64,000 nucleotides of DNA from contig NZ_QXFL01000003.1 in NCBI RefSeq assembly GCF_003584125.1, positions 1-64,000 of the forward strand, written 5' to 3'. This stretch comes from Aurantiacibacter zhengii. GTDB lineage: Bacteria; Pseudomonadota; Alphaproteobacteria; Sphingomonadales; Sphingomonadaceae. Position numbers and translations under genes: made by a program. The notes beneath the pieces are model-generated. The model saw nothing but the letters and a program-made list of their open reading frames with translations, was not told the DNA's origin and searched no databases. This document shows positions 34,567 to 44,845 of the stretch, piece after piece; the first letter of the stretch is position 1, and each line of letters opens with the position of its first letter.

Positions 34567-35508
34567 ATGAGTCTTGAATTCGCCGAAATCGCCCGGCACG
34601 CCGCTGCCGACCGCTCGATCAGTTCAGAAGAAGTGCTGGCGCTGCGCCGGGCTGGCTGGGCTGACGGCCGCATGACGCGCGAAGAAGCCGAGATGGTCTT
34701 TGCGACCGAGCACGCCATCGACAATCCTTCCCGCGAGTGGTCCGACTTCTTCGTCGAAGCGGTCCGCAATTACGTTCTCGAGGGCAGCGAGCCGCGTGGT
34801 TTTGCCAGCGCCGAGGAGGGCGCATGGCTGATCGCGCAGGTGGAGGCAGACGGCAAGGTCTGCTCCATGACCGAACTGGAACTGCTCACATCGATTATCG
34901 AACGCGCCCAGAACGTGCCCGAGACACTGAAGACCTACGTGCTCGACGTCATGGTGCGCGAAGTGCTGGAAGGCACCGGCCCCACCCGCTGCGGTGGCGA
35001 ACTGTCCGACAGCCACGTCAGCCAGGCCGAATGCCGCATCCTTCGCCGCGTGATCTTCGGCCAGGCGAGCGACCGCCCGGCAGCCGTCAGCCGCCGCGAA
35101 GCCGAAGTGATGTTCCGCATCAAGGATGCCGTGGCCGGGCAGGAAAATGCGCCCGAATTCAAGCGCCTGTTCGTGCAGGCGGTGGGCAATTACCTGATGG
35201 GCTTTGCCGCCGATACGGCACAGGTCAGCCGCGAACGGATGCTCGAACTGGAAGCCTTTGTCGGCGACAACAAGGGGAGCGTGGGACGGTTCATGGGCAA
35301 AATGGCTAGGTCCGCTCCCAATGCGTTCGGTGTGGTGTTCGGACGGCGCTCTCCTGCCGAGAGCCGCGAGGAACTCGTGGCGCAGGATGCCGCAGTAACC
35401 GCGTTCGAGCAGGAATGGCTCGATGACCAGATCGCCAGGAGCGGCGAAATCGACGAGTACGATCAGGCGCTGCTGGAGTTCATTGCCGAGGAAGCCGGCC
35501 AAGCTTGA
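34567..35508 (+). CDS. Hypothetical helical protein with internal duplication
   Basis: A 313-residue soluble, acidic, helix-rich protein. The chosen start follows AGGAGG by about eleven bases. Two repeats are visible. The first has REEAEMVFATEHAI, then FFVEAVRNYVLEG. The second has RREAEVMFRIKDAV, then LFVQAVGNYLMG. Each unit spans roughly 100 residues with an SxxE lead-in like a TerB or EF-hand-type helical pair. The C-terminal 60 residues are separate. I do not recognise a named family. Confidence 0.7.
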   Translation: MSLEFAEIARHAAADRSISSEEVLALRRAGWADGRMTREEAEMVFATEHAIDNPSREWSDFFVEAVRNYVLEGSEPRGFASAEEGAWLIAQVEADGKVCSMTELELLTSIIERAQNVPETLKTYVLDVMVREVLEGTGPTRCGGELSDSHVSQAECRILRRVIFGQASDRPAAVSRREAEVMFRIKDAVAGQENAPEFKRLFVQAVGNYLMGFAADTAQVSRERMLELEAFVGDNKGSVGRFMGKMARSAPNAFGVVFGRRSPAESREELVAQDAAVTAFEQEWLDDQIARSGEIDEYDQALLEFIAEEAGQA

Positions 35509-35515
35509 AAACGTA

Positions 35516-35734
35516 GTGCGAAATCGGCGCGACGTGCTGGTTACGCTCGATCCGGAGGAGGGAACCGAGGCTTACGACCGCCTGGTGCGCGAACGCAGAG
35601 TAAGGCACATTGCTCGCCGCCTTGCTGTGCTGGCGGTGATCGGGCTCCTCGCCTGGGGCGTGCATCACCTTGCAGATCTAGGCCGGGAACTGGAACACCG
35701 CGCCGGGATCAGCGGGTCTGAAATCAGACCATGA
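35516..35734 (+). CDS. Possible small single-pass membrane protein
   Basis: A 72-residue reading frame starting at GTG. A hydrophilic N-terminal part (TLDPEEGTEAYDRLVRER) leads to one transmembrane helix (LAVLAVIGLLAWGV). It lies just downstream of the duplicated-helix protein gene, in the same direction, and its end overlaps the convergent sufA gene by 11 bases. The start is uncertain and there is no strong ribosome binding site. Confidence 0.4.
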   Translation: MRNRRDVLVTLDPEEGTEAYDRLVRERRVRHIARRLAVLAVIGLLAWGVHHLADLGRELEHRAGISGSEIRP

Positions 35735-36083
35735 AGCTTTCACCGCAGCCGCAGGCACCCTTGGCGTTGGGATTTTCGAAGGTGAAACCGGCGATGAAAT
35801 CGTCTTCCACCCAGTCCATCGTGCTGCCGATCAGGTAAAGCACGCTGGCGCCATCGATGTAGAAGGTACCGCCGGGCGTTTCGATCTTCTCGTCGAACGC
35901 GACTTCCTCGCTGACATAGTCGACCGAGTAGGCGAGGCCCGAGCAGCCACGGCGCGGGGTCGAAAGCTTCACGCCGATCGCGTCGGAGGGAGCGCGCGCC
36001 ATCAGGTCGGCCACGCGCTGTTCTGCGGCGGGGGTGAGGATCACTGCGGCCTTGGGGGCGGGGCGGGCTTTCGTTTCGGTCAT
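35724..36083 (-). CDS. sufA: SufA/ErpA-type iron-sulfur carrier protein
   Basis: A 119-residue A-type carrier that passes Fe-S clusters to target proteins. The three conserved Cys are visible in RRGCSGLAY and in the C-terminal GACGCGESF. It is the last gene of the suf operon, and its start overlaps the stop of the GNAT gene by four bases. It could equally be named erpA; position in the operon favours sufA. Confidence 0.92.
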   Translation of the reverse strand: MTETKARPAPKAAVILTPAAEQRVADLMARAPSDAIGVKLSTPRRGCSGLAYSVDYVSEEVAFDEKIETPGGTFYIDGASVLYLIGSTMDWVEDDFIAGFTFENPNAKGACGCGESFMV

Positions 36084-36580
36084 ATCAGTTTCTTCTGCCA
36101 GAACATGGCTTTGCCGGCGGCGGGGTCGAGCTCGTAGTCACCGTAGCCGCACTTCGCGTAAAGCGCCTTGGCGGTCTCGTTACCGCTCAACACTTCCAAT
36201 GTGATCTTGCACGCGCCTCGCTTCAAGGCCTCTGCCTCCACCGCTTCCATCAGCGCCCTGCCGATCCCGTGGCCGCGATGCCCCGGCAAGACGGCCATAT
36301 CGTGGATATTCACCAGCGGCGCGGCTGCAAAGGTGGAGAAGCCGGTGATGCAATTGGCAAGGCCCACCGGAACATCGTCGAGCCGGGCAATCAGGCTGAA
36401 GGCACCGGGAAACGACGCCAGCGCATCCACGAGGGTGTCCCGCACTGTGTCGGACAAATGCTCCCCGCCGCCCATCGGATCACGGGCATAGGCATCCAGC
36501 AAGGCCACCAGCGCCGCACCGTCTGCCGGGTCGGCATAGTCGGCCAGGGAGACCGTTAGGGTTGGCGCCGCAAGGCTCAC
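36080..36580 (-). CDS. GNAT family N-acetyltransferase
   Basis: A 166-residue acetyltransferase with the acetyl-CoA-binding motif A seen in VLPGHRGHGIGRALMEAVEAE, and a C-terminal strand pair with GCYALYAKCGYGDYEL-like pattern (ALYAKCGYGDYELDPAAG). It lies inside the suf operon between DUF59 and sufA with four-base overlaps on both sides, so it is co-translated with Fe-S assembly genes. Its substrate is unknown. Confidence 0.87.
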   Translation of the reverse strand: MSLAAPTLTVSLADYADPADGAALVALLDAYARDPMGGGEHLSDTVRDTLVDALASFPGAFSLIARLDDVPVGLANCITGFSTFAAAPLVNIHDMAVLPGHRGHGIGRALMEAVEAEALKRGACKITLEVLSGNETAKALYAKCGYGDYELDPAAGKAMFWQKKLI

Positions 36581-37098
36581 AGCATCCCCAGTTCGAGGCG
36601 GGCCTCGTCGCTCATCTTGGAGGGATCCCAGGGCGGATCCCAGGTTACGACAACCTCGGCATCGCGCACGCCGGGAAGGCCCATCACGCGCATCTCGATT
36701 TCGTTGGGCATGGTTTCCGCGACAGGACAGTGCGGTGTGGTGAGCGTCATGGTGACCTTTACGTCAGCATCTTCCGCGACCTCGACGTTGTAGATCAGTC
36801 CAAGGTCATAGATGTTTACCGGGATTTCCGGGTCATAAATGTCCTTCAGCGCATCGATCACCGACTGGTGCAGTTCGCCGCCGGGTTCACCGGGGGCCAC
36901 GCCCTCGGGTTTCTTCTGCAGGAAGCCTTCGAGGTAATCGCGCTTGCGCTCCAGCTTCTCGCCGGCCGTTTCCTCTTCTAGGATCGGCGCATCGGAAACG
37001 CGGGCACGCGGCGGCTTCTCGGCCACGTTCTCCGTGGGCGAGGGCGCCGCGACGAAATCCTTTTCTTCGTTCTGGGTCATGTTGTCCTGATTTGCCAT
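36577..37098 (-). CDS. DUF59 / MIP18-family SUF-associated protein (SufT-like)
   Basis: A 173-residue protein with a disordered, charged N-terminus (about 1-70) and a C-terminal DUF59 domain (about 75-170). Landmarks are YDPEIPVNIYDLGLIYNVEV, TMTLTTPHCPVAETMP and VVVTWDPPWDPSKMSDEAR. DUF59 proteins help mature Fe-S proteins. It lies immediately downstream of sufS (one-base overlap). Confidence 0.9.
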   Translation of the reverse strand: MANQDNMTQNEEKDFVAAPSPTENVAEKPPRARVSDAPILEEETAGEKLERKRDYLEGFLQKKPEGVAPGEPGGELHQSVIDALKDIYDPEIPVNIYDLGLIYNVEVAEDADVKVTMTLTTPHCPVAETMPNEIEMRVMGLPGVRDAEVVVTWDPPWDPSKMSDEARLELGML

Positions 37099-38291
37099 CA
37101 GCCGAAAATCCTTTTGGTGCGTTCGATGCCGCGTATCAGCGCGGCGACGTCTTCCTCGTCGGAGTAGATCCCGAAGCTGGCGCGCGCGGTTGCGGATATG
37201 CCCAGCTTCTCCATCAGCGGCTGCGCGCAGTGGTGGCCTGCGCGGATTGCCACGTTCTCTTCATCCAATATGGTGCCCAGATCGTGCGGGTGAACCCCGT
37301 CCATCATGAAACTGACGATCCCGGCGCTGTCGTCGGGCCCGTAGAGCGTGACATCGTTCATGCCGCGCAGGGCCTCGCGGGTCTGGCGCACCAGTTCCGC
37401 CTCGTAAACGTGGATGGCTTCCAGGCCGATGCCGGAAACGTAATCGCAGGCCGCCGCAAAGCCGATGGCCTCAACGATCGCGGGGGTCCCTGCCTCGAAC
37501 CGCTGCGGGGCGGGGGCATAGGTGGTGTTTGCGAAACCGACCTTGTCGATCATCGCCCCGCCGCCCTGCCAGGGGGGCATTGCGGCAAGCAGGCCAGCCC
37601 GGCCCCACAGCGCACCGATACCGGTCGGGCCGTAGAGCTTGTGCGAGGAGAAGGCGTAGAAATCGCAGTCGAGCGCGGCGACATCCACCGGCACGCGGGG
37701 CACGGCCTGGCATCCGTCGAGCAGCAGCTTCGCACCCACGGCGTGGGCAAGGTCTGCAGCGCGCTTCGCGTCCACCACGCTCCCCAGCACGTTGGAGACG
37801 TGCGCAAAGGCGACCATCGTGTGTTCGGTCGTCAGCAGTTCCTCGGCAGCGTCAAGGTCGATCTGGCCGTCTTCGGTGATCGGGCAGACGTCAACCTGCC
37901 AACCAGCCAGTTGCCACGGCACGATGTTGGAATGATGTTCCAGTTCCGACAGCAGCACGCGGCCCTTTTCAGGGTAGCTGTAGGCCAGCAGGTTGATCGC
38001 CTCGGTCGCGCCGCGGGTGAAGACGATCTCGTCCTCCTGCCCGCCGATGAACTGCGCCACCCGGCGCCGCGCAGCCTCGTAACCCAACGTCATCTCGGCA
38101 GAGCGCGAATAGACGCCGCGATGTACCGTCGCATAGTCCGCGCCCAGGGCACGGGCCACCGTATCGATCACCACCTGCGGCTTTTGCGCGGTGGCGGCGG
38201 AATCGAGGTAGTGCCACGGCTGGCCATCCGCCGTGACCATACCGGGAAAATCGGCCTTGCGCGATTGGAGGGCAGCGTCGGTCAGGCTCAT
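37098..38291 (-). CDS. sufS: Cysteine desulfurase SufS
   Basis: A 397-residue PLP enzyme that takes sulfur from cysteine for Fe-S cluster assembly. The PLP lysine is K218 in SSHKLYGPTG, the group II desulfurase features are present (HHSNIVPWQ), and the active-site Cys is in RAGHHCAQPL near residue 355. No SufE gene is seen in the operon. It overlaps sufD by four bases. Confidence 0.95.
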   Translation of the reverse strand: MSLTDAALQSRKADFPGMVTADGQPWHYLDSAATAQKPQVVIDTVARALGADYATVHRGVYSRSAEMTLGYEAARRRVAQFIGGQEDEIVFTRGATEAINLLAYSYPEKGRVLLSELEHHSNIVPWQLAGWQVDVCPITEDGQIDLDAAEELLTTEHTMVAFAHVSNVLGSVVDAKRAADLAHAVGAKLLLDGCQAVPRVPVDVAALDCDFYAFSSHKLYGPTGIGALWGRAGLLAAMPPWQGGGAMIDKVGFANTTYAPAPQRFEAGTPAIVEAIGFAAACDYVSGIGLEAIHVYEAELVRQTREALRGMNDVTLYGPDDSAGIVSFMMDGVHPHDLGTILDEENVAIRAGHHCAQPLMEKLGISATARASFGIYSDEEDVAALIRGIERTKRIFG

Positions 38292-39049
38292 GCGATCATC
38301 GCTTCGGCATCGTCCAGGACGGCCAGCGCGGTGTCTAGCAGGCGTTCGGCCTCGCTCTCGTCCTCCAGCGCGGCAAGCGCATCGGCGATGAAGGCGCGGA
38401 CCAGCAGCTTCTTGGCGAGATCGGGGGCGATGCCCCGGCTCGCCATGTAATAGCGGGCCATCTCGTCCATCTGCCCGATGGCGGCGCCGTGGGCGCACTT
38501 CACGTCGTCGGCAAAGATCTCGAGTTCAGGCTTGGCATTGGCGGCCGCGCCCTTTTCCAGCACCAGCGCCTTGAAATCCTGCGCCGCATCGGTGCGCTGG
38601 CCGCCCCGGCCCACGTTGATCGCGCCGAGGAAGTTGCCGGTTGCCTCGCCCCAGTGGACGGCGCGGACGACCTGGTTGGATGTCGCCTCGGGCTCATCGT
38701 GGGTGGTGCGGGTTACGAATTCGCGCACGGCATCGCCGCCGCCGATGGTCACGCCGCCGAATTCGAAATGCGCACCGGTTTCGAGGCGCGTGATTACTTC
38801 CATGCGGGTGTAATCGCCGCCCAGGTTGACTGCGAACAATTCCAGCCGCGCACCTTCGCCCACCTTGGCGCGGATGCGTGTGAGGGAGGGCTCGGCAGCG
38901 TCCAGCACGAAGCACTCGCGATGGGTTTCACCGGGGGCAACATCGATATCGCGCCAAGCCTCGAACGTATCGGGAGACAGCGCGGCGAGCGCCTTGGCGT
39001 CCGCATAGCGCCATTCCTCGTCCTTCAGTGTCGGGTTCTGCTGGCTCAT
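38288..39049 (-). CDS. sufD: Fe-S cluster assembly protein SufD
   Basis: A 253-residue scaffold subunit of the SufBCD complex, shorter than the E. coli SufD. The SufBD core is seen in LETGAHFEFGGVTIG, FKALVLEKGAAANAKPELEI and DVKCAHGAAIGQMDEMARYYM. It overlaps sufC and sufS by four bases on each side. Confidence 0.93.
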   Translation of the reverse strand: MSQQNPTLKDEEWRYADAKALAALSPDTFEAWRDIDVAPGETHRECFVLDAAEPSLTRIRAKVGEGARLELFAVNLGGDYTRMEVITRLETGAHFEFGGVTIGGGDAVREFVTRTTHDEPEATSNQVVRAVHWGEATGNFLGAINVGRGGQRTDAAQDFKALVLEKGAAANAKPELEIFADDVKCAHGAAIGQMDEMARYYMASRGIAPDLAKKLLVRAFIADALAALEDESEAERLLDTALAVLDDAEAMIA

Positions 39050-39798
39050 GCCGCCATCACCTCGTCGTAGCCTTCCGCTTCAAGCTGCTTCGCAAGGTCG
39101 GCACCGCCGGTCTTCACGATCTTCCCGGCGGAAAGGATGTGCACGAAGTCCGGCTCCACGTAGTCGAGCAGGCGCTGGTAGTGGGTGATCAGCAGCACGG
39201 CCTTGTCGCTCTTGCGCATGATGGCGTTGATGCCCTCGCCCACCACTTTCAGCGCGTCGATGTCGAGGCCGCTGTCGGTCTCGTCCAGCACGGCGAAAGC
39301 GGGATCGAGGATGCCCATCTGCACCATTTCGTTGCGCTTCTTCTCGCCGCCGGAAAAGCCGACGTTCACGTTGCGCTTCAGCATCTCCATGTCGAGCTTC
39401 AGCAGCCCGGCCTTTTCCTTGGCGAGCTTCAGGAATTCGCCGCCCGACAGTGGTTCTTCGCCGCGCGCCTTGCGCTGCGAATTCAGCGCCTCGCGCAGGA
39501 ATTGCACGTTGGATACGCCGGGAATCTCGACCGGATACTGGAAGCCCAGGAACATGCCGAGAGCGGCGCGTTCGTGCGGTTCCATGTCCAGCAGGTCCTT
39601 GCCATTAAAAGTCACGGTTCCTTGCGTGACTTCGTAGCCCGGACGCCCGCCCAGCACATAGGCCAGCGTGGACTTGCCAGCGCCGTTCGGCCCCATGATG
39701 GCGTGGATCTCGCCCGCGTTCACTTCGAGCGAGAGGCCCTTTAGGATTTCCTTGCCGTCAATCTCGGCGTGGAGGTTTTCAATTTTCAGCATCGTCAT
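39046..39798 (-). CDS. sufC: Fe-S cluster assembly ATPase SufC
   Basis: A 250-residue ABC-type ATPase of the SufBCD complex. Walker A is GPNGAGKST, the signature is FSGGEKKRNE, and Walker B leads into ILDPAFAVLDETDSGLD. It drives conformational changes of SufB-SufD during cluster assembly. The stop overlaps the sufD start. Confidence 0.97.
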   Translation of the reverse strand: MTMLKIENLHAEIDGKEILKGLSLEVNAGEIHAIMGPNGAGKSTLAYVLGGRPGYEVTQGTVTFNGKDLLDMEPHERAALGMFLGFQYPVEIPGVSNVQFLREALNSQRKARGEEPLSGGEFLKLAKEKAGLLKLDMEMLKRNVNVGFSGGEKKRNEMVQMGILDPAFAVLDETDSGLDIDALKVVGEGINAIMRKSDKAVLLITHYQRLLDYVEPDFVHILSAGKIVKTGGADLAKQLEAEGYDEVMAA

Positions 39799-39814
39799 TT
39801 TCCTGTCTGTCGAA

Positions 39815-40045
39815 CTAAATCGCGACCTTGGCCGCGCCGTCGATAAATCCCTTGTCTGCCCGGTGCGGTCCGTTCGCCGCCTGCCAGAAATAGTCCAGCG
39901 CCGGGTCGGCCGAACCGGCCAGCATGATGTCGTCGGGCATGTCGCCCTCGAAGGTCCACACGTCGGCCTTGGTCCAGCAGACCAGCGTGCCGGTCATGCC
40001 CTGGCCCTTTGCCAGCGCGACGAGTCTGTCGATGGCCGCACTCAT
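39815..40045 (-). CDS. Small conserved-looking protein inside the suf operon
   Basis: A 76-residue soluble protein starting MSAAIDRLVALAKGQGMTG, with a Trp-rich middle (CWTKADVWTFEGD). It fills the space between the DUF559 gene (3 bases away) and sufC (16 bases away). No family is recognised. A reading frame in another phase overlaps it, but this one has the better amino acid composition. It may be a small accessory of the Fe-S system; that is inference from position only. Confidence 0.6.
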   Translation of the reverse strand: MSAAIDRLVALAKGQGMTGTLVCWTKADVWTFEGDMPDDIMLAGSADPALDYFWQAANGPHRADKGFIDGAAKVAI

Positions 40046-40048
40046 GGC

Positions 40049-40593
40049 TCACCTCTTGCCGCCGCGATCGTTACGGGGCGGGCCGTTGCCATCGCGGTCG
40101 TAGCGCGGGCGGGTCTGCCGAGGGTTATCTGCTTCGTGGCGGCGGCGCGCGTCGCCCCTGTCGGCTATGCGCTGGCGCATGCCGGCAGTGATGCGCTTGA
40201 GCACATCATCCATGTTTTCGAGGATGTCGGTAGCCTTCAGGTGCATCACCTTCACGCCGACCGCATCCAGCGACTTGTCGCGGCGACGGTTGAGCGCAGG
40301 GTCGTCGCCTTCCTCGTCGATCACGATGGCCATGCCGAGGTTGTGGCAATTGAAGTCGACAATCGCGCTGCCCACCACGGCGAACCGCTTGAAGGTGTAG
40401 CGCCCAAGATCGGCCCTGGAGAACCGCTCGGCCAGCGCCTTGTGCGCTTCGGAGGCTTCGCGGCGCATCTTGCGCGCTTGATCGTGCAGGTTGTCGAGCC
40501 GCTTGTCGGAAATTTCCCAGCCGCGCCCACGCTTCTTGATCGCGGGGGCTTCGGCGTCCGAGGTGTCGCGCAGGTTGAGGGTTTTGCGTTCGG

Positions 40594-40597
<4 letters not shown>
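40049..40597 (-). CDS. DUF559 domain-containing protein
   Basis: A 182-residue protein with a DUF559 domain, which has the PD-(D/E)xK/Vsr-like endonuclease fold. Landmarks are [40 protein letters not shown] and [19 protein letters not shown]. The C-terminal tail (about 145-182) is very basic and low complexity. The start is a GTG overlapping the sufB stop (GTGA). It lies between sufB and the rest of the suf genes. Nuclease activity is not shown by sequence alone. Confidence 0.8.
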
Positions 40598-42071
<1,474 letters not shown>

Positions 42072-42075
<4 letters not shown>

Positions 42076-42488
42076 GCCATTTCTTCCGTTCTTGCCAACT
42101 GCACCAGCGAGATATTCGCCAGCGCGCCGCGCAGAGCATTGTTCACTATCGGCCAGTGCGGCTGCACCGCGCAGCTGCCCTCCAGCGCGCAATCGTGCCG
42201 TCCTTCATCGACGCAGGAAGTGAGCGCGATCGGCCCCTCCATCGCCTCCACGATGTCGGCCAAGCTGATCGCCGCTGCCGGGCGCGCCAGTTGCAAACCG
42301 CCGCCTGCGCCCCTTGCCGACCGCAACAGGCCCGCTGCCGTCAGCTTGCTGACCACTTTCTGCACCGTGGGCGCAGGAAGACCGGTTTCCTCGGCCAGTT
42401 CCGCCGCAGACGTGCGCCCGCCCCCGCAATGACGCGCGGCCTGGCTCATCGTGACGACGGCATAATCTGCAAGATTCGATAGGCGCAT
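42072..42488 (-). CDS. Rrf2-family Fe-S regulator of the suf operon
   Basis: A 138-residue winged-helix repressor. The DNA-binding part is [18 protein letters not shown] and [19 protein letters not shown]. Three Cys that probably bind a [2Fe-2S] cluster lie in [19 protein letters not shown]. It is the first gene of the suf operon, like IscR or SufR-type regulators elsewhere, and probably represses its own operon when clusters are plentiful. Confidence 0.92.
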
Positions 42489-42498
42489 AGTTTAATCG

Positions 42499-42520
42499 GA
42501 CCAATTCGTTCCGATTGGTC
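42499..42520 (-). promoter_or_regulatory. Inverted repeat in the suf leader, likely Rrf2 operator
   Basis: A perfect 7-bp inverted repeat GACCAAT-N8-ATTGGTC ends ten bases before the start of the Rrf2 gene, where a ribosome binding site would normally be. Position suggests autoregulation by the Rrf2 protein. No exact match to a known IscR or RirA box is claimed. Confidence 0.55.
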
Positions 42521-42594
42521 ACCTATGCGCAAATCTGGCGGAATCAAGCCATTTCCGACTGTTGCGAGTCGTTAGCAATTCGTCGCGATGGGGC

Positions 42595-43482
42595 TCATCC
42601 GAGTTCGCGCAGGTTCTTCCCGTCGATCAGCTCACGCAGGTACGGCGATTCGTCGTCGGCCAATCTTGCGGGTGTTCGTCCGACGAATTCCCGGATCTCG
42701 TGGATCATGTGCGGCTGGTCGTAAAAGGCATCCTGGATGAGTGCAGCCTGCTCATCCGAAAGATCGGGCTGCGAGAGGGCGGCAGCGGCACGCAGGGCGC
42801 GATACTTGCGACGAAGGGCAACGGGCGACACGCCGAAGTACTGCTGCACCAGCCGCTGCGTCTGCCGGCGGGAAAAGCGGCTGGCGGCGTACAGATCCTC
42901 CACATCGGGAAGGAGGCTGCCGGAAAGCCAGGCCCCTGTCGTCTTCATCAAGTCAAGGTGGGGCGGTCGCGGCAGCCTGACATGTGCGAGGATCAATCGC
43001 GCCAGTTCCTCCACCATGTCCGCCGCAGTAACCGAGCCGTCGCGGTACCCTGCACACAATTCCCCGCTCCGCTCCGCGATTTCGGCGGGGAGCCAGTCGG
43101 CTGCATCATATAGCCTGTTTGCGTGCTCCTGCGCATGCAGCCCCGTAAGAGCTGCCCATCCCAGCGGAGAAAGCGCGGCGCCAACCGCGTGAAAGGGGCC
43201 CTCCACCTCGATATGCAGGGCACAGGCCAGCGGGGTCAGCAGGTTCACTTCATGCGAATCGTCATAGCCGCCATCGGGCAGGCTGATGCGCCCCTTGCCA
43301 TGCGGAAACAGTGACAGCTGGCCGACCGCAGCGGGCTGGATGTCCCGCACCAGCGCATCATCGCAACGAAAATGATAGAAGGTGGTGACGAACGCCGCGA
43401 CATCGCCCTGGGGTGCGATATAGTCGATGTCGAACCGGTTTGGCGGGGTCAGCTCCCCGCTTTCGAACCTGCCCCGTTTCAT
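42595..43482 (-). CDS. AraC family transcriptional regulator
   Basis: A 295-residue regulator. The N-terminal part resembles the DUF6597-type sensor (QGDVAAFVTTFYHFRCDD). The C-terminal HTH_18 domain (about 190-290) has LYAASRFSRRQTQRLVQQYFGVSP and the second helix pair with FYDQPHMIHEIREFVGRTP. A GTG start two codons upstream is also possible. The target is unknown. Divergent genes on both sides leave a 106-base gap to the suf operon leader. Confidence 0.88.
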   Translation of the reverse strand: MKRGRFESGELTPPNRFDIDYIAPQGDVAAFVTTFYHFRCDDALVRDIQPAAVGQLSLFPHGKGRISLPDGGYDDSHEVNLLTPLACALHIEVEGPFHAVGAALSPLGWAALTGLHAQEHANRLYDAADWLPAEIAERSGELCAGYRDGSVTAADMVEELARLILAHVRLPRPPHLDLMKTTGAWLSGSLLPDVEDLYAASRFSRRQTQRLVQQYFGVSPVALRRKYRALRAAAALSQPDLSDEQAALIQDAFYDQPHMIHEIREFVGRTPARLADDESPYLRELIDGKNLRELG

Positions 43483-43488
43483 CACCAC

Positions 43489-43807
43489 AACCCCTGCAAC
43501 CCCGCGACTGACGTGAAGGTATACAGCTAGTCAAGGATCGGGGGTAGCCACCAAAAAAAGGGCGGCCATTGCCGCGATGGCAGGCCGCCCTGTTTGAGTG
43601 GAGAACCCGATGCAAAGATTGCGTCGAGCCCTTCGGGTCGCGGGTGGTGAACTAACGGATTCTTGCGCGTCAGGCTTGTAAGAAGACGACAATTAAACGA
43701 TTTTTGCCTCTGCCCCAACCAATTGTGCCGGCACCGCACTGGCGAACCGTCCTCGCCAGTCCAGAGGCTATTGCGCGCAACCCCGAGATGCTGCCAAGGG
43801 CATCGTC
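43489..43807 (-). ncRNA. Intergenic region with a possible minus-strand small RNA
   Basis: The 319 bases between the AraC gene and pyrD contain no convincing gene. On the minus strand a 9-bp GC hairpin followed by seven T (annotated separately) ends a transcript that no annotated gene could supply. The region upstream of it, roughly 43592-43760 on the minus strand, could therefore encode a small RNA or an untranslated leader that attenuates the AraC gene. No known RNA family is recognised. Confidence 0.3.
43553..43591 (-). terminator. Strong intrinsic terminator on the minus strand
   Basis: The stem AGGGCGGCC (43559-43567) pairs with GGCCGCCCT (43583-43591), with a 15-base loop, and on the minus strand it is followed directly by TTTTTTT. 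Confidence 0.75.
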
Positions 43808-44845
43808 ATGCTATATTCGCTGATCCGCCCTGCCCTGTTCAAGCTCGATGCAGAGCGTGCCCACGGTTTTGCCATCAAGGCGCTGAAGGCCATGCCCGCG
43901 GGCAAGGCGGAGCCGCTGGGCGGTCCGCTGGAGACGATGATTGCGGGGATTCGTTTTCCCAACCCCGTCGGCATGGCAGCGGGCTTCGACAAGGATGCCG
44001 AGGTCGCCGATGCGCTGCTGGGCCTTGGCTTCGGCTTCGTGGAGGTTGGCTCTGTCACCCCCCTGCCGCAAGCGGGCAATCCAAAACCGCGCCTGTTCCG
44101 GCTGGAGGAAGACCGCGCCGTCATCAACCGCATGGGCTTCAACAACGGCGGCGCGGAGGCTGCGGGGGTCCGGGTCGCCTCCCGCGGCGACAGGCCCGGC
44201 GTACTGGGCATCAACATCGGTGCAAACAAGGACAGTGCGGACAGGATTGCCGACTATGCCGCGATGACGCGGATCATGGCGCCTTACGCCACCTACCTTG
44301 CCGTCAATATCTCCAGCCCAAACACCCCCGGCCTTCGCGCCCTGCAGGATGAAGGTGCGCTGGTAGAACTGCTGGATGGTGTGCTGGAGGCGCGCCGTGG
44401 CAAGGGGCCGCCGGTGTTCCTCAAGGTCGCACCCGACTTGCAGACAGCCGATGTGGAGGCCATCACCCGGATCGCGATGGACAAAGGGCTGGACGCGCTG
44501 ATCGTGGCCAACACGACTATCTCCCGCCCCGATCTCGCCTCTGCACACAAGGATGAGACCGGCGGCCTCTCGGGCGCTCCGCTAAAACCGCTCGCGCTGG
44601 ACACGCTGCGCTCATTCCGCAAGGCTTCGGGCGGAGCCATTCCGCTGATCGGCGTTGGCGGTATTGCCACGGCGCAGGACGCTTGGGAGCGCATTCGCGC
44701 AGGGGCCAGCCTGGTGCAACTCTACAGCGCGATGACCTATCACGGACCGGGTATTGCGAAGCAGATCAACAAGGGGCTGGAAAAGCTGATGCGCCGGGAT
44801 GGTTTCGCCAGCATTGCCGAAGCCGTGGGCAGCGAAGCGGCCTAG
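43808..44845 (+). CDS. pyrD: Dihydroorotate dehydrogenase (quinone)
   Basis: A 345-residue class 2 enzyme that oxidises dihydroorotate to orotate and passes electrons to quinone at the inner membrane. It has the N-terminal membrane-binding helices (LYSLIRPALFKLDAERAHG), NPVGMAAGFDKD, NRMGFNNGG and the catalytic Ser in NISSPNTPGLR. The end is IPLIGVGGIATAQDAWE and a final phosphate loop. It overlaps the convergent gamma-glutamyltransferase gene by four bases. Confidence 0.96.
   Translation: MLYSLIRPALFKLDAERAHGFAIKALKAMPAGKAEPLGGPLETMIAGIRFPNPVGMAAGFDKDAEVADALLGLGFGFVEVGSVTPLPQAGNPKPRLFRLEEDRAVINRMGFNNGGAEAAGVRVASRGDRPGVLGINIGANKDSADRIADYAAMTRIMAPYATYLAVNISSPNTPGLRALQDEGALVELLDGVLEARRGKGPPVFLKVAPDLQTADVEAITRIAMDKGLDALIVANTTISRPDLASAHKDETGGLSGAPLKPLALDTLRSFRKASGGAIPLIGVGGIATAQDAWERIRAGASLVQLYSAMTYHGPGIAKQINKGLEKLMRRDGFASIAEAVGSEAA

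Noticed and set aside
39795-40052. Alternative 85-codon frame overlapping the small suf-operon gene
   Set aside because: Its Arg- and Gly-rich composition is typical of an out-of-frame reading, while the 76-residue frame has a balanced composition and better spacing to its neighbours.
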